NCBI GenBank assembly: GCA_019358895.1
Contig: JAHHIG010000011.1
Location: forward strand, 62,001 to 126,000
Source: Tildeniella nuda ZEHNDER 1965/U140
GTDB taxonomy: Bacteria > Cyanobacteriota > Cyanobacteriia > Leptolyngbyales > Leptolyngbyaceae
Reading direction: 5' to 3'
Length of the DNA stretch: 64,000 bases
The stretch's first letter is position 1; every line of letters starts with the position of its first letter. The position numbers were made by a program, and so were the translations under genes. Below the pieces are notes generated by a model. That model was not told the DNA's origin. It was given only the letters and a program-made list of their open reading frames with translations, and did not search any database. Below, one piece after another: positions 16,991-24,626 of the stretch.

Positions 16991-17893
16991 TCAATTGCCA
17001 AACCTGAAATAATCAACCTGAATTAGATCAGGCACAGACACAACCTCTTGTTCATTTCCATCAGCATCATGACCCGTAATTGAAACGAACCCAGGATTTT
17101 GAGCGCGATAGCGATTTCCACGCTTTAAGGGAAAGGCACCTAACAAGTAACTAGCGTTAATAGCAGGATCAAAAGCATCATTTTCGATCAGGAAACGTTC
17201 GGCAAACTCCCAAATATCACCCATTGCCTTAGCACTGACCTGCCGACGACGTGACCCAAAAAAGACTGTTTGCCTTGCTTCTGGGTAAAGTTGAGGGGAG
17301 GGAGACAAGAGATAGCGTTGAATTGGTAAACCATACTCGCTTATTTCTTCAGTAACGTCACCCTCCAGTCCCCAGAAATACTCAACAACCTTTCCGTTCT
17401 CAAACAAGATGTACTCAATCGAGCCAGTAGTATCGCTTACGCTCAGGTCAATTACAGGCTTCCCTAATGCCTTAGAAAGTTGAGCTTCAGTAGGTGCTGG
17501 CGATATTGCTACACGATCGGGTTCTATGATTTCGTCATGAACCATTATTGACCAGGGATGTCCAACAAGCTGAAACGCAAATCTAAAATAACCTGACACC
17601 TTAATTTCAGAACCAAGTACATCACGTCGTACTTCGAGTGCCCTGTTTGCAAGTACATTTGTGAGCATCTCTAGTGGAGCCTTGACCAACACAACCCTAT
17701 CATTGCGGTCAATTGTCTCAATGCCCCGCCTTTCAGACCACGGACGCGTAAACTGCTTTGCTGCATCAGACTGTTGCTGCTGGTTCATGCTACCTCCTTC
17801 TACTGCTTGTGATGCAGCTAGTTTTGATGAGAAAATAGTACAGCCGATACAAAGAAGGAACACTATAACCGTTTTTCGGAACTCTATTTTCAT
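16991..17893 (-). CDS. Hypothetical protein, possible signal peptide
   Basis: About 300 residues from the ATG at 17893, which gives a hydrophobic N-terminal segment (VIVFLLCIGCTIFSS) like a signal peptide or lipoprotein signal. A second start at 17788 is preceded by a perfect AAGGAGGT Shine-Dalgarno sequence 5 bases away and would give a 265-residue cytoplasmic protein; the sequence does not settle which is used. The body has conserved-looking blocks (KPVIDLSVSDTTGSIEYIL, GLPIQRYLLSPSPQLYPEARQ, ISPAPTEAQL) but no recognised domain. It lies between brnTA and the transketolase-like gene. Confidence 0.6.
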   Translation of the reverse strand: MKIEFRKTVIVFLLCIGCTIFSSKLAASQAVEGGSMNQQQQSDAAKQFTRPWSERRGIETIDRNDRVVLVKAPLEMLTNVLANRALEVRRDVLGSEIKVSGYFRFAFQLVGHPWSIMVHDEIIEPDRVAISPAPTEAQLSKALGKPVIDLSVSDTTGSIEYILFENGKVVEYFWGLEGDVTEEISEYGLPIQRYLLSPSPQLYPEARQTVFFGSRRRQVSAKAMGDIWEFAERFLIENDAFDPAINASYLLGAFPLKRGNRYRAQNPGFVSITGHDADGNEQEVVSVPDLIQVDYFRFGN

Positions 17894-17949
17894 TCCATGC
17901 ACATCCAGTAGTAGCTTTGCAAACTGGGTAATGAAGAATCTCAACATTA

Positions 17950-18001
17950 CAAATAACAATGGACTGAGGGCTGGGTGGTTAACCGCAACGCTCAGTCCAT
18001 T
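17950..18001 (-). terminator. Hairpin after the transketolase-like gene
   Basis: Minus strand: AATGGACTGAG (18001-17991) pairs with CTCAGTCCATT (17968-17958) across a 22-nt loop and is followed by GTTATTTGT. The stem is strong but the T tract weak, so this is a probable terminator. Confidence 0.5.
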
Positions 18002-18037
18002 AGTGTGTAGAGACTAAACTGAAATTAGTGGTTTCAG

Positions 18038-19951
18038 TTAGCCAACCAGTTCTTTGACTTTGGCGATGATGCTGTCGGGGTCGAGTCCTTGATGGGGATA
18101 CTGTTCCCACAGACCGCCGGAGCCTTCTTTGTGAGTGCCGAGGTGGGCGTATTTGGGGGTCAAGCCGCGCTCTAGCAGCCAGGTGCCGAAGCGACTGCCC
18201 AAGCCTGTTTTGCGGTTGAATGCCTCAACGACGAGGACAAAGGGGGTTGCACCGATTTTGGCGATCGCTGCTTCATCCACCACATTCAACGTCGGCTTGT
18301 TGATCAAACCAACGTCGATGCCTTCCTGCTTCAGGCGATGCACGGCATCCAGAGCGCGATACAAGCCATCACCAAAGCTAACGATGTAGCCAGCGGTGCC
18401 TTCGCGTACCACTTCATCTTTGCCAGGAACGAAGGTATAACCCTCACCGTGAAGATCATTGCCGTTGGCATCAAGAATGTTGGGTGTTTTGGAGCGCGTG
18501 GAGAAGATGAAACGCAGTCCTGGGTCGTTAAACACGCCTGAGACAACCGCTTTCATCTGACCCGCATCGGCAGGGAAGTAGAGGCGAGTTTCGTAGCCAT
18601 CGTCCAGCCCGTTGTCAGCAAAGAAGTTGTTGATGCCGAAGTGGCAGGTGTTGTCTGCCATATCGTCAATGCCGGAGTGGGAGAAGTGGCAGAGCAGGTT
18701 GGAGTAGTTTAACCGCGCCATCGTGATTTCAGAGATGCACATCTCCAAAAAAGCAGCGAAGGTAGCGAAGATGCCCTGCTTGCCTTTTTCCATGCCAAAG
18801 CCAGCCGCAGCGGAAATATTACCCCGCTCCATGATACCGGAGGGGATGAAGACTTCAGGATGGGCATCGTGAATCTTTTTCAGACCGCAAGAGCCTTCCA
18901 GGTCGCTGTCGATGACGATGACGTTTGCCTTGCGATCGGCTTCACTCATGCCATCCAACACCGCATTCACGGCATCGCCAAACACGTTGCGGTTAGAGTC
19001 CCATGTGTCGCCTGCACCGATAAATTTGTAGGGATTTTTGGGCGTTTCGATCGCTTTCAAAAAGTCCACTGCTGCTGTTAAACCGCGTTTTTCCAGATAC
19101 GCGATCGCCAGCTTCACCGAAATCACGTCATGCCCGTGAGTCGAGCCTTCTAGACCTTCGATGCCAACGGACATGGGACGTTTGTTGACGACTGCGATCG
19201 GTCCCGGTGTGGAGATAGCTTCCACAATGCGCGCGTACAGATCGTCCAGATCTTCGCCATTGCCTTCCAGTACCTTGAGTCCGTGACCTGCCAGAGTTTT
19301 TGCCACGGTAAAGCCTGGGAGGTATTTGGAGGGATGTCCCGCGATCGTCACGTCATTGTCGTCAATGATCAGCTTGACGTTGAGGTGTTGCGCGACCGCT
19401 AACCGTGCCGCTTCCGCATCGTTGCCTTCTTGCTGAGAGCCATCCGAACCGAGGCAGAAAACCGTCTTGCCGGGGTTTGCCATTGCCACACCATTTACGT
19501 AGGGCCACATATGACCCAAGCGACCGGAGCTAAATTTCACGCCGGGAGTCAAGCCCAGTTCTGGATGTCCCGGCAGGTGGGAGTTTGCTTCCCGGTAGTG
19601 GGTCAACTGTTCCGCAGGCAAATCGCCATGCAGGGTTGCCATGAGGTACTGGGTTGCCACACGGTGCCCTGCTTCGTCAAAGAAGATTGGCACGAATTGA
19701 TCAGGAGCGCTCCGGAACAGGGCATCAAGAATCATGACTTCGGGCACGGTGTCGTAAGGTCCGCCCGTATGACCGCCCACACCTCTTGCGGCACCCGTTG
19801 CAGTGAAGAAGATAATGGCATCCCGGCAAAGCTGGATGTTTGCCTTGAGGGTTTCGCGCTGCTCGTCGGTCAGGGTTTTGTTGGCAGGGTCTAGCGTTAC
19901 GGGCTTATAAGCACCGAGGTCGATCGGAAAGCGAGTGGTCGTTGCTGTCAT
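18038..19951 (-). CDS. Divergent transketolase-like TPP enzyme
   Basis: 637 residues with the three transketolase domains. The TPP-binding part reads FCLGSDGSQQEGNDAEAARLA with the GDG-like GSDG and the later IIDDNDVTIAG. The pyrimidine domain follows (IVIDSDLEGSCGLKK, ERGNISAAAGFGMEKGKQGIFATFAAFLEM) and then a C-terminal domain. The usual transketolase start motif NSGHPGLPMG is replaced by G-V-G-G-H-T-G-G-P-Y-D, so sugar-phosphate handling may differ. A canonical transketolase gene often follows fabF in cyanobacteria; this one takes that place. Whether it serves the Calvin cycle or another ketol transfer is open. The fabF stop is 73 bp upstream. Confidence 0.8.
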   Translation of the reverse strand: MTATTTRFPIDLGAYKPVTLDPANKTLTDEQRETLKANIQLCRDAIIFFTATGAARGVGGHTGGPYDTVPEVMILDALFRSAPDQFVPIFFDEAGHRVATQYLMATLHGDLPAEQLTHYREANSHLPGHPELGLTPGVKFSSGRLGHMWPYVNGVAMANPGKTVFCLGSDGSQQEGNDAEAARLAVAQHLNVKLIIDDNDVTIAGHPSKYLPGFTVAKTLAGHGLKVLEGNGEDLDDLYARIVEAISTPGPIAVVNKRPMSVGIEGLEGSTHGHDVISVKLAIAYLEKRGLTAAVDFLKAIETPKNPYKFIGAGDTWDSNRNVFGDAVNAVLDGMSEADRKANVIVIDSDLEGSCGLKKIHDAHPEVFIPSGIMERGNISAAAGFGMEKGKQGIFATFAAFLEMCISEITMARLNYSNLLCHFSHSGIDDMADNTCHFGINNFFADNGLDDGYETRLYFPADAGQMKAVVSGVFNDPGLRFIFSTRSKTPNILDANGNDLHGEGYTFVPGKDEVVREGTAGYIVSFGDGLYRALDAVHRLKQEGIDVGLINKPTLNVVDEAAIAKIGATPFVLVVEAFNRKTGLGSRFGTWLLERGLTPKYAHLGTHKEGSGGLWEQYPHQGLDPDSIIAKVKELVG

Positions 19952-20024
19952 GATTTAGATCCTGAATAGGGCAGTGAGGCAAGCGGGCGCAAAGCTCTGA
20001 AAGGTGAAACAGTCGAACCAAAGA

Positions 20025-21275
20025 CTATCGATACTTCTTAAATGCCAGCGTAACGTTATGTCCACCGAAACCAAAGGAATTGGACAGCGCTACGTCTACT
20101 ATCTGTTCGCGGCTGTGATGGGGCACGTAGTCCAGGTCACAATCAGGATCGGGATTGTCGAGATTGATGGTAGGGGGAACGCGATCGTTTGCCACTGCCA
20201 TGACAGCCGCGACCGCTTCAATGCCACCCGAACCACCCAATAAGTGTCCCGTCATCGACTTCGTAGAGCTAACAGTAATCTTGTAAGCATGATCGCCCAA
20301 TGCCTTCTTCATCGCCGCTGTTTCGGTCGAATCATTCGCTGGCGTACTGGTGCCGTGAGCGTTGATGTAGCTGACTTGATCAGGCATGAGATGAGCATCT
20401 TTCAACGCTAAGGAAATGGCTCTTGCGGCACCCTCGCCTCCGGGCACAGGAGACGTGATGTGATAAGCATCGCAGGTCGCGCCGTAGCCAACAATTTCGG
20501 CATAGATACGGGCACCCCGCGCTAAAGCATGTTCTAGCTCCTCAATGATCAGAATGCCGCTGCCTTCGCCTAACACAAAGCCATCGCGGTTCTTATCGAA
20601 CGGGCGACTCGCATGAGCAGGATCATCGTTACGTGTGGACATGGCTTTACAGGCGGCAAAGCCAGCAACAGAGAGCGGCGTTACTGCTGCCTCTGTGCCG
20701 CCGCAAATCATCGCTTGGGCATAGCCGTTTTGGACGAGTCGAAAGGCATCCCCGATCGCGTTTGATCCGGCGGCACACGCGGTTACGGAACAAGAGTTTG
20801 GACCTTTCGCGCCTGTGTGAATGGCGGTTAAACCTGCTGCCATGTTGGCAATCATCATAGGAATCATGAAGGGGCTACAGCGATCGGGACCCTTCGTGAG
20901 GTAAATTTCCTGCTGGTCTTCCAGCACCTTTAGCCCACCAATGCCCGTGCCGATCAAAACGCCCACCTGTTCTGCATTCAAATCGTTGATGACAAATTTG
21001 GCATCGGCGATCGCTTGCTTACTGGCAGATACGCCAAACTGGGCGAACCGATCCATCCGCTTTGCTTCCTTACGATCCATATAAGCGTGCGGATCAAATC
21101 CTTTCACCTCACCTGCCATGCGACAGTCATGCCGAGCAGCATCAAAGAGGGTAATGGGACCAATCCCATTACGTCCGCTCAATAGCCCTTGCCAATAGTC
21201 AGTCAGGGTATTTCCAATTGGGGTAATCGCGCCGAGTCCTGTGACGACAACGCGCTTACGATCGATAGTTGTCAT
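20025..21275 (-). CDS. fabF: Beta-ketoacyl-ACP synthase II
   Basis: 416 residues from the ATG at 21275 (MTTIDRKRVVVTGLGAITPIG); a TTG seven codons upstream is unlikely. The catalytic Cys is in SVTACAAGSNAIGDAF, the two His are in NAHGTSTPANDSTE and TKSMTGHLLGGSGGIEA, and the conserved C-terminal NSFGFGGHN is present. It condenses malonyl-ACP with the growing acyl chain in fatty-acid elongation. It lies 165 bp downstream of acpP on the same strand, its natural partner, and upstream of the transketolase-like gene. Confidence 0.95.
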   Translation of the reverse strand: MTTIDRKRVVVTGLGAITPIGNTLTDYWQGLLSGRNGIGPITLFDAARHDCRMAGEVKGFDPHAYMDRKEAKRMDRFAQFGVSASKQAIADAKFVINDLNAEQVGVLIGTGIGGLKVLEDQQEIYLTKGPDRCSPFMIPMMIANMAAGLTAIHTGAKGPNSCSVTACAAGSNAIGDAFRLVQNGYAQAMICGGTEAAVTPLSVAGFAACKAMSTRNDDPAHASRPFDKNRDGFVLGEGSGILIIEELEHALARGARIYAEIVGYGATCDAYHITSPVPGGEGAARAISLALKDAHLMPDQVSYINAHGTSTPANDSTETAAMKKALGDHAYKITVSSTKSMTGHLLGGSGGIEAVAAVMAVANDRVPPTINLDNPDPDCDLDYVPHHSREQIVDVALSNSFGFGGHNVTLAFKKYR

Positions 21276-21320
21276 GGCTTCAACGTTACGGGTCAATGCC
21301 CAGAATGCAGAACAGAAGAA

Positions 21321-21376
21321 CAGTTTTCAGTAAACAGGCTTCAGTTTCAGTGAACAGGCTTCAGTTTTCAGTCAAT
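21321..21376. repeat. Short direct repeats between acpP and fabF
   Basis: Two copies of CAGT(A/G)AACAGGCTTCAGTTT in tandem with a partial third, within the 165-bp acpP-fabF spacer. They resemble the short tandem repeats found between other genes here. Confidence 0.6.
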
Positions 21377-21440
21377 CGCTCAGTGACTCTGACGAATCAA
21401 TGCTCAAGAAGAAAGCTTGACTGCTCACTGTTCACTGTTT

Positions 21441-21692
21441 CTAAGCCGATGCCGCCACCTTACTGTTGATGTAGTCTACAGCTGACTGTACAGTGGCGAT
21501 TTCTTCCGCCGCTTCGTCAGGAATTTCGACATCAAATTCTTCTTCTAGTGCCATTACTAGCTCAACGGTATCCAAAGAATCGGCTCCTAGATCGTTAGCA
21601 AAGCTGGCTTGAGGCGTTACTTCACTGGCTTCAACGCCGAGCTGTTCAGCCACAATTTTCTGGACTTTCTCGAAAATTTCTGTCTCGGTCAT
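21441..21692 (-). CDS. acpP: Acyl carrier protein
   Basis: 83 residues from the ATG at 21692, preceded by GAGGAAG seven bases away, which decides this start over one four codons upstream. The acidic four-helix protein carries the phosphopantetheine-attachment Ser in [30 protein letters not shown] and the C-terminal [10 protein letters not shown] are family-typical. It carries acyl chains as thioesters through fatty-acid synthesis. It is the first gene of the acpP-fabF-transketolase-like group. Confidence 0.97.
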   Translation of the reverse strand: MTETEIFEKVQKIVAEQLGVEASEVTPQASFANDLGADSLDTVELVMALEEEFDVEIPDEAAEEIATVQSAVDYINSKVAASA

Positions 21693-21704
21693 AAACTTCC
21701 TCAA

Positions 21705-22110
21705 TCAATGCGGCGGCAGTGGTTATGCTGTAAAACCTGTCTGACTGCCTGTCATGGGGCAATACAAGCGTTTTGACACTCGTTTTGCTCATGCAGGCGA
21801 TGACAAACATTCCCTGATCTTATCTGAAAGCGCGATCGTCCGAATCATTAACAGACGCTTTCCTAACCGATCGCTTAACAATGCGTACAGGACACAGGGT
21901 ACAGGAAGACGGAAGGAAGCGGGTGTAAATGCCCCATTCGTGGGCAGTATTGGCTTTTGCGGGAGCAAGGCTGAAGCCTGGAGTGCTGTTCTTCCAGAAA
22001 AAGGGGATGATAAGGAAGCAATTGCTCAAGCTTTGGTCAGAGGTGACTAGAGAGGCTGGCAAGAGCCGCTCCTGATTCTCGATCGTCTGTACCCCGTACC
22101 TTAACGAATC
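21705..22110. other. Divergent promoter region between acpP and the HdrB-like gene
   Basis: About 400 bp between divergent genes. A 98-codon frame (21754-22050, plus strand) is open but shows no family features and contains GCGATCG-rich DNA, so I do not call it a gene. Promoters for both flanking genes must lie here. Confidence 0.4.
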
Positions 22111-23034
22111 ATGTCGCTGTCCACTGTATCATCGCCCACGCTCAAATACGCCTACTTCCCAGGCTGTGTTGCTCAGGGAGCCTGTCGAGAATTGTATCAA
22201 TCAACGCAAGCACTGACGCAAGCGCTAGGCATTGAGCTGATCGAATTAAAAAAGGCATCCTGCTGTGGCTCTGGCACGTTCAAGGAAGATTCCCAGTTTC
22301 TCGAAGACACGGTTAATGCTCGCAATATTGCGCTGGCAGAATCGCTGAACCTGCCGTTGCTTACCCATTGCAGCACGTGTCAGGGCGTGATCGGTCATGT
22401 GGACGAGCGGCTCAAAGAACGTCAGACAAGCGATCCTGCCTATGTCGATCGCATTAACGGCTTACTTCATCAAGAAGGCTGTTCACCGTACAAGGGCAGT
22501 ACGGATGTCAAGCACCTGCTCTGGGCGATCGTCGGCGACTATGGCTTGGATGCGCTGGCTCAAAAAGTCACTCGCAAACTCTCTGGACTAAAATGCGCTG
22601 CCTTCTACGGCTGCTACCTACTGCGTGCCCAGGATCATCTCCCCTACGATGATCCCTACAATCCACAGTCGATGGAGAACGTGTTTCGGGCGATCGGAGC
22701 CACACCCGTTGACTACCGGGGACGCACTCAATGCTGCGGTTGGCCCCTCTCTAGCTACGCCACTGAGCAGTCGTTCAAGATGGCGGGAATGCACATTCAA
22801 GAAGCGATTGCGCAAGGTGCTGATTGCATCGTCACGCCCTGCCCGTTGTGTCACCTTAATCTCGATTCTCGTCAACCTGAAGTCGAAAAAGTGATTGGGC
22901 AAAAACTAGGGCTTCCTGTGCTGCATTTGCCTCAACTCATTTCGTTGGCGCTGGGTATTGATCCAAAGCAGTTGGGACTCGATCGGCACATTGTTTCAAC
23001 GCGATCGGTCTTAGAGCGACTAGGAATGAATTAA
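22111..23034 (+). CDS. HdrB/SdhE-like CCG-domain iron-sulfur protein
   Basis: 307 residues with two CCG domains. First: YFPGCVAQGACRELY, KKASCCGSGTFKE and HCSTCQGVIG. Second: YGCYLLRAQDHLPYDDP, RTQCCGWPLSSYA and TPCPLCHLNLDSRQ. In heterodisulfide reductase HdrB these Cys hold unusual 4Fe-4S clusters that cleave disulfides; related proteins serve as membrane-side subunits of class E succinate dehydrogenases. In cyanobacteria such proteins are annotated as HdrB family, and an electron-transfer role with succinate dehydrogenase is a reasonable inference. No SdhA/B neighbour is present. The second domain keeps all its cysteines, so it is likely active. Confidence 0.85.
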   Translation: MSLSTVSSPTLKYAYFPGCVAQGACRELYQSTQALTQALGIELIELKKASCCGSGTFKEDSQFLEDTVNARNIALAESLNLPLLTHCSTCQGVIGHVDERLKERQTSDPAYVDRINGLLHQEGCSPYKGSTDVKHLLWAIVGDYGLDALAQKVTRKLSGLKCAAFYGCYLLRAQDHLPYDDPYNPQSMENVFRAIGATPVDYRGRTQCCGWPLSSYATEQSFKMAGMHIQEAIAQGADCIVTPCPLCHLNLDSRQPEVEKVIGQKLGLPVLHLPQLISLALGIDPKQLGLDRHIVSTRSVLERLGMN

Positions 23035-23084
23035 TCTATCAGCGGTCAGCGGTCAGCAGTCAAGAAAAAGCTGATAGCTACTTT

Positions 23085-24023
23085 TCAGCTTTCTAACTGT
23101 TTTTGCCATGCTAGTTTGGCGGCACCTACAATGCCTGCCTGGTTGCCTAATTCTGCCCGCAGCAGTTGCAGACCAGGGCGAGAGCTAGGCAACACGCGCT
23201 GTTCAATTTCTGCTTGCATCGCAGGAAAAAACAGATCAGCACTGGCGCTGACACCGCCACCAATGACGATCGCTTCTGGTGTAAGCACATACATCAGGCT
23301 GGCGAGTCCAGCACCCAAATCGCGCCCATACGCTTGCCAGAATGCAAGAGCTTCAGCATCACCCGTTGCAGCAAGAGCGCTGAGCGCATCTGGTTCCAGC
23401 CCAGTGCGTCGCCGAATTGCCTGCACCGAAGCGTACTGCTCCAGAGACCCACGATTGCCGCTCTTGCAAGGGGGACCGTCAGGGTTCAGCGTAATCAAGC
23501 CTAGTTCGCCAGCAGAGCCGTGATGCCCTGTAAACAGCTTGCCCTCAAGAATGATCGCGCCACCTACGCCAGTGCCCAGCGTCAGCAAAATCAGGTTCCG
23601 ATACCAGCGTCCCGCACCTAGCCATGCTTCGCCCAAACCCGCGCAGTTGGCATCGTTGGCAAGCACAGTCGGACGATCGGTCTTGGCTTCGAGCCAGTCT
23701 GCCAATGGAATGTCGTGCCAGCCTTCGAGATTGATGGCAACACGCGCAATCCGTCCGGTAGCATCCGTAGGACCGGGTGTACCCACGCCGATCGCGCCTG
23801 CCTGTTGGTCTGGGTCGATCTGGGCGATTGCCTCTACCATTGCAATCAAAACGGCATCAGGAGCGGCAGGCTGTGGTGTGGGCACAGTGAGCGCCTGCAA
23901 GCAGCTACCATCCTGGTTAAAGCGCCCCAATTTGATAGCGCTGCCACCCAGATCAATGCCCAAAACCTGTCCTAGCGTCTGAGGGTGTAGGTTCATTTCA
24001 GCAGCAACAGCATCTATACCCAT
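23085..24023 (-). CDS. ROK family sugar kinase (glucokinase-like)
   Basis: 312 residues. The phosphate-1 motif is GIDLGGSAIKLGRFNQDG, followed by GVGTPGP, LANDANCAGLGEAWLGAG (catalytic Asp in NDAN) and TLGTGVGGAIILEGKLFTGHHGSAGELGLI (ROK signature with His). The usual ROK zinc site CxCGxxGCxE is reduced to CKSGNRGSLE, so only one Cys remains and zinc is probably not bound. ROK enzymes phosphorylate glucose or related sugars; glucokinase is the best guess. It converges on the HdrB-like gene, with short CAGCGGTCAGC repeats in the gap. Confidence 0.85.
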   Translation of the reverse strand: MGIDAVAAEMNLHPQTLGQVLGIDLGGSAIKLGRFNQDGSCLQALTVPTPQPAAPDAVLIAMVEAIAQIDPDQQAGAIGVGTPGPTDATGRIARVAINLEGWHDIPLADWLEAKTDRPTVLANDANCAGLGEAWLGAGRWYRNLILLTLGTGVGGAIILEGKLFTGHHGSAGELGLITLNPDGPPCKSGNRGSLEQYASVQAIRRRTGLEPDALSALAATGDAEALAFWQAYGRDLGAGLASLMYVLTPEAIVIGGGVSASADLFFPAMQAEIEQRVLPSSRPGLQLLRAELGNQAGIVGAAKLAWQKQLES

Positions 24024-24327
24024 AAGAGTCCACGAAGTTTTGAAGAGCGAAGATGTTCAAGTGGCATTAGCTATCAGCGGTCAGCTATCAGCTTTGGATT
24101 AACTGAGAGCTTGCACCGTTTCCAATAACCGCCCTCGAATGCATTTGAGGCTAATCACTCAAACCCATTGAAATGGATTTAGAGATGATCAATGAATCGG
24201 TTTAGTCCGTTCTAACGGACTTTCCCCATCAGCCTGCAATTTGTTTCACGGCATTTGTTACAAGTGGTGCAAGATGCTCAGTTAACTGCTGACCGCTGAC
24301 CGCTGACGGCTCAATGATTGAGAACTG
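24024..24327. other. Gene-free stretch with short repeats
   Basis: Contains GGTCAGCTATCAGC and CTGACCGCTGACCGCTGACGG short repeats, an imperfect GTTAG/GTCCGTTCTAACGGACTTT hairpin near 24210-24232, and then the second mini-element. No gene was recognised. Confidence 0.5.
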
Positions 24328-24466
24328 GGGAGCATGTCATCTTTGCGCCCTCACCCTAAATCCCTCTCCCCAGGGAGAGGGACTTTGCATCCTTGCTCCC
24401 TTCTCCTGGGGGAGAAGGGTTGGGGATGAGGGCAGAATCTAGCACTTGCGAAAGTGACATGCTCCC
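24328..24466 (-). mobile_element. MITE-like element, copy 2, with 9-bp target duplication
   Basis: 139 bp bounded by GGGAGCATGTCA (24328-24339) and TGACATGCTCCC (24455-24466), flanked by direct repeats TGAGAACTG (24319-24327 and 24467-24475). The interior matches copy 1 at 1311 in reverse orientation: ends with CTTTGCG-type and TTTCGC-type extensions are swapped. Two internal hairpins are kept with changed loops. The different 9-bp flanks of the two copies show independent insertions. Confidence 0.8.
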
Positions 24467-24626
24467 TGAGAACTGCCATATAGCAACTAAGTAGGCGCTA
24501 CCAGCTAGTCAGCAATTCTAAAGGAATTTAGGAAGGTTTTGAATTCGTGGGCAGCTTTTTGATCACTCGCTTGCTTCTGGTCAAGGGTTGTTTGAGGCAT
24601 TTCACCGTCTTTAAACTGCTTTTGCG

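Noticed and set aside
21754-22050. 98-codon plus-strand frame between acpP and the HdrB-like gene
   Set aside because: Composition and position (divergent promoter region) do not support a gene, and no motif is seen.
24505-24600. A 31-codon minus-strand frame (MPQTTLDQKQASDQ...) after the OGT-like gene
   Set aside because: Short, no family character and an uncertain start; it could also be a frameshifted tail of the large gene.
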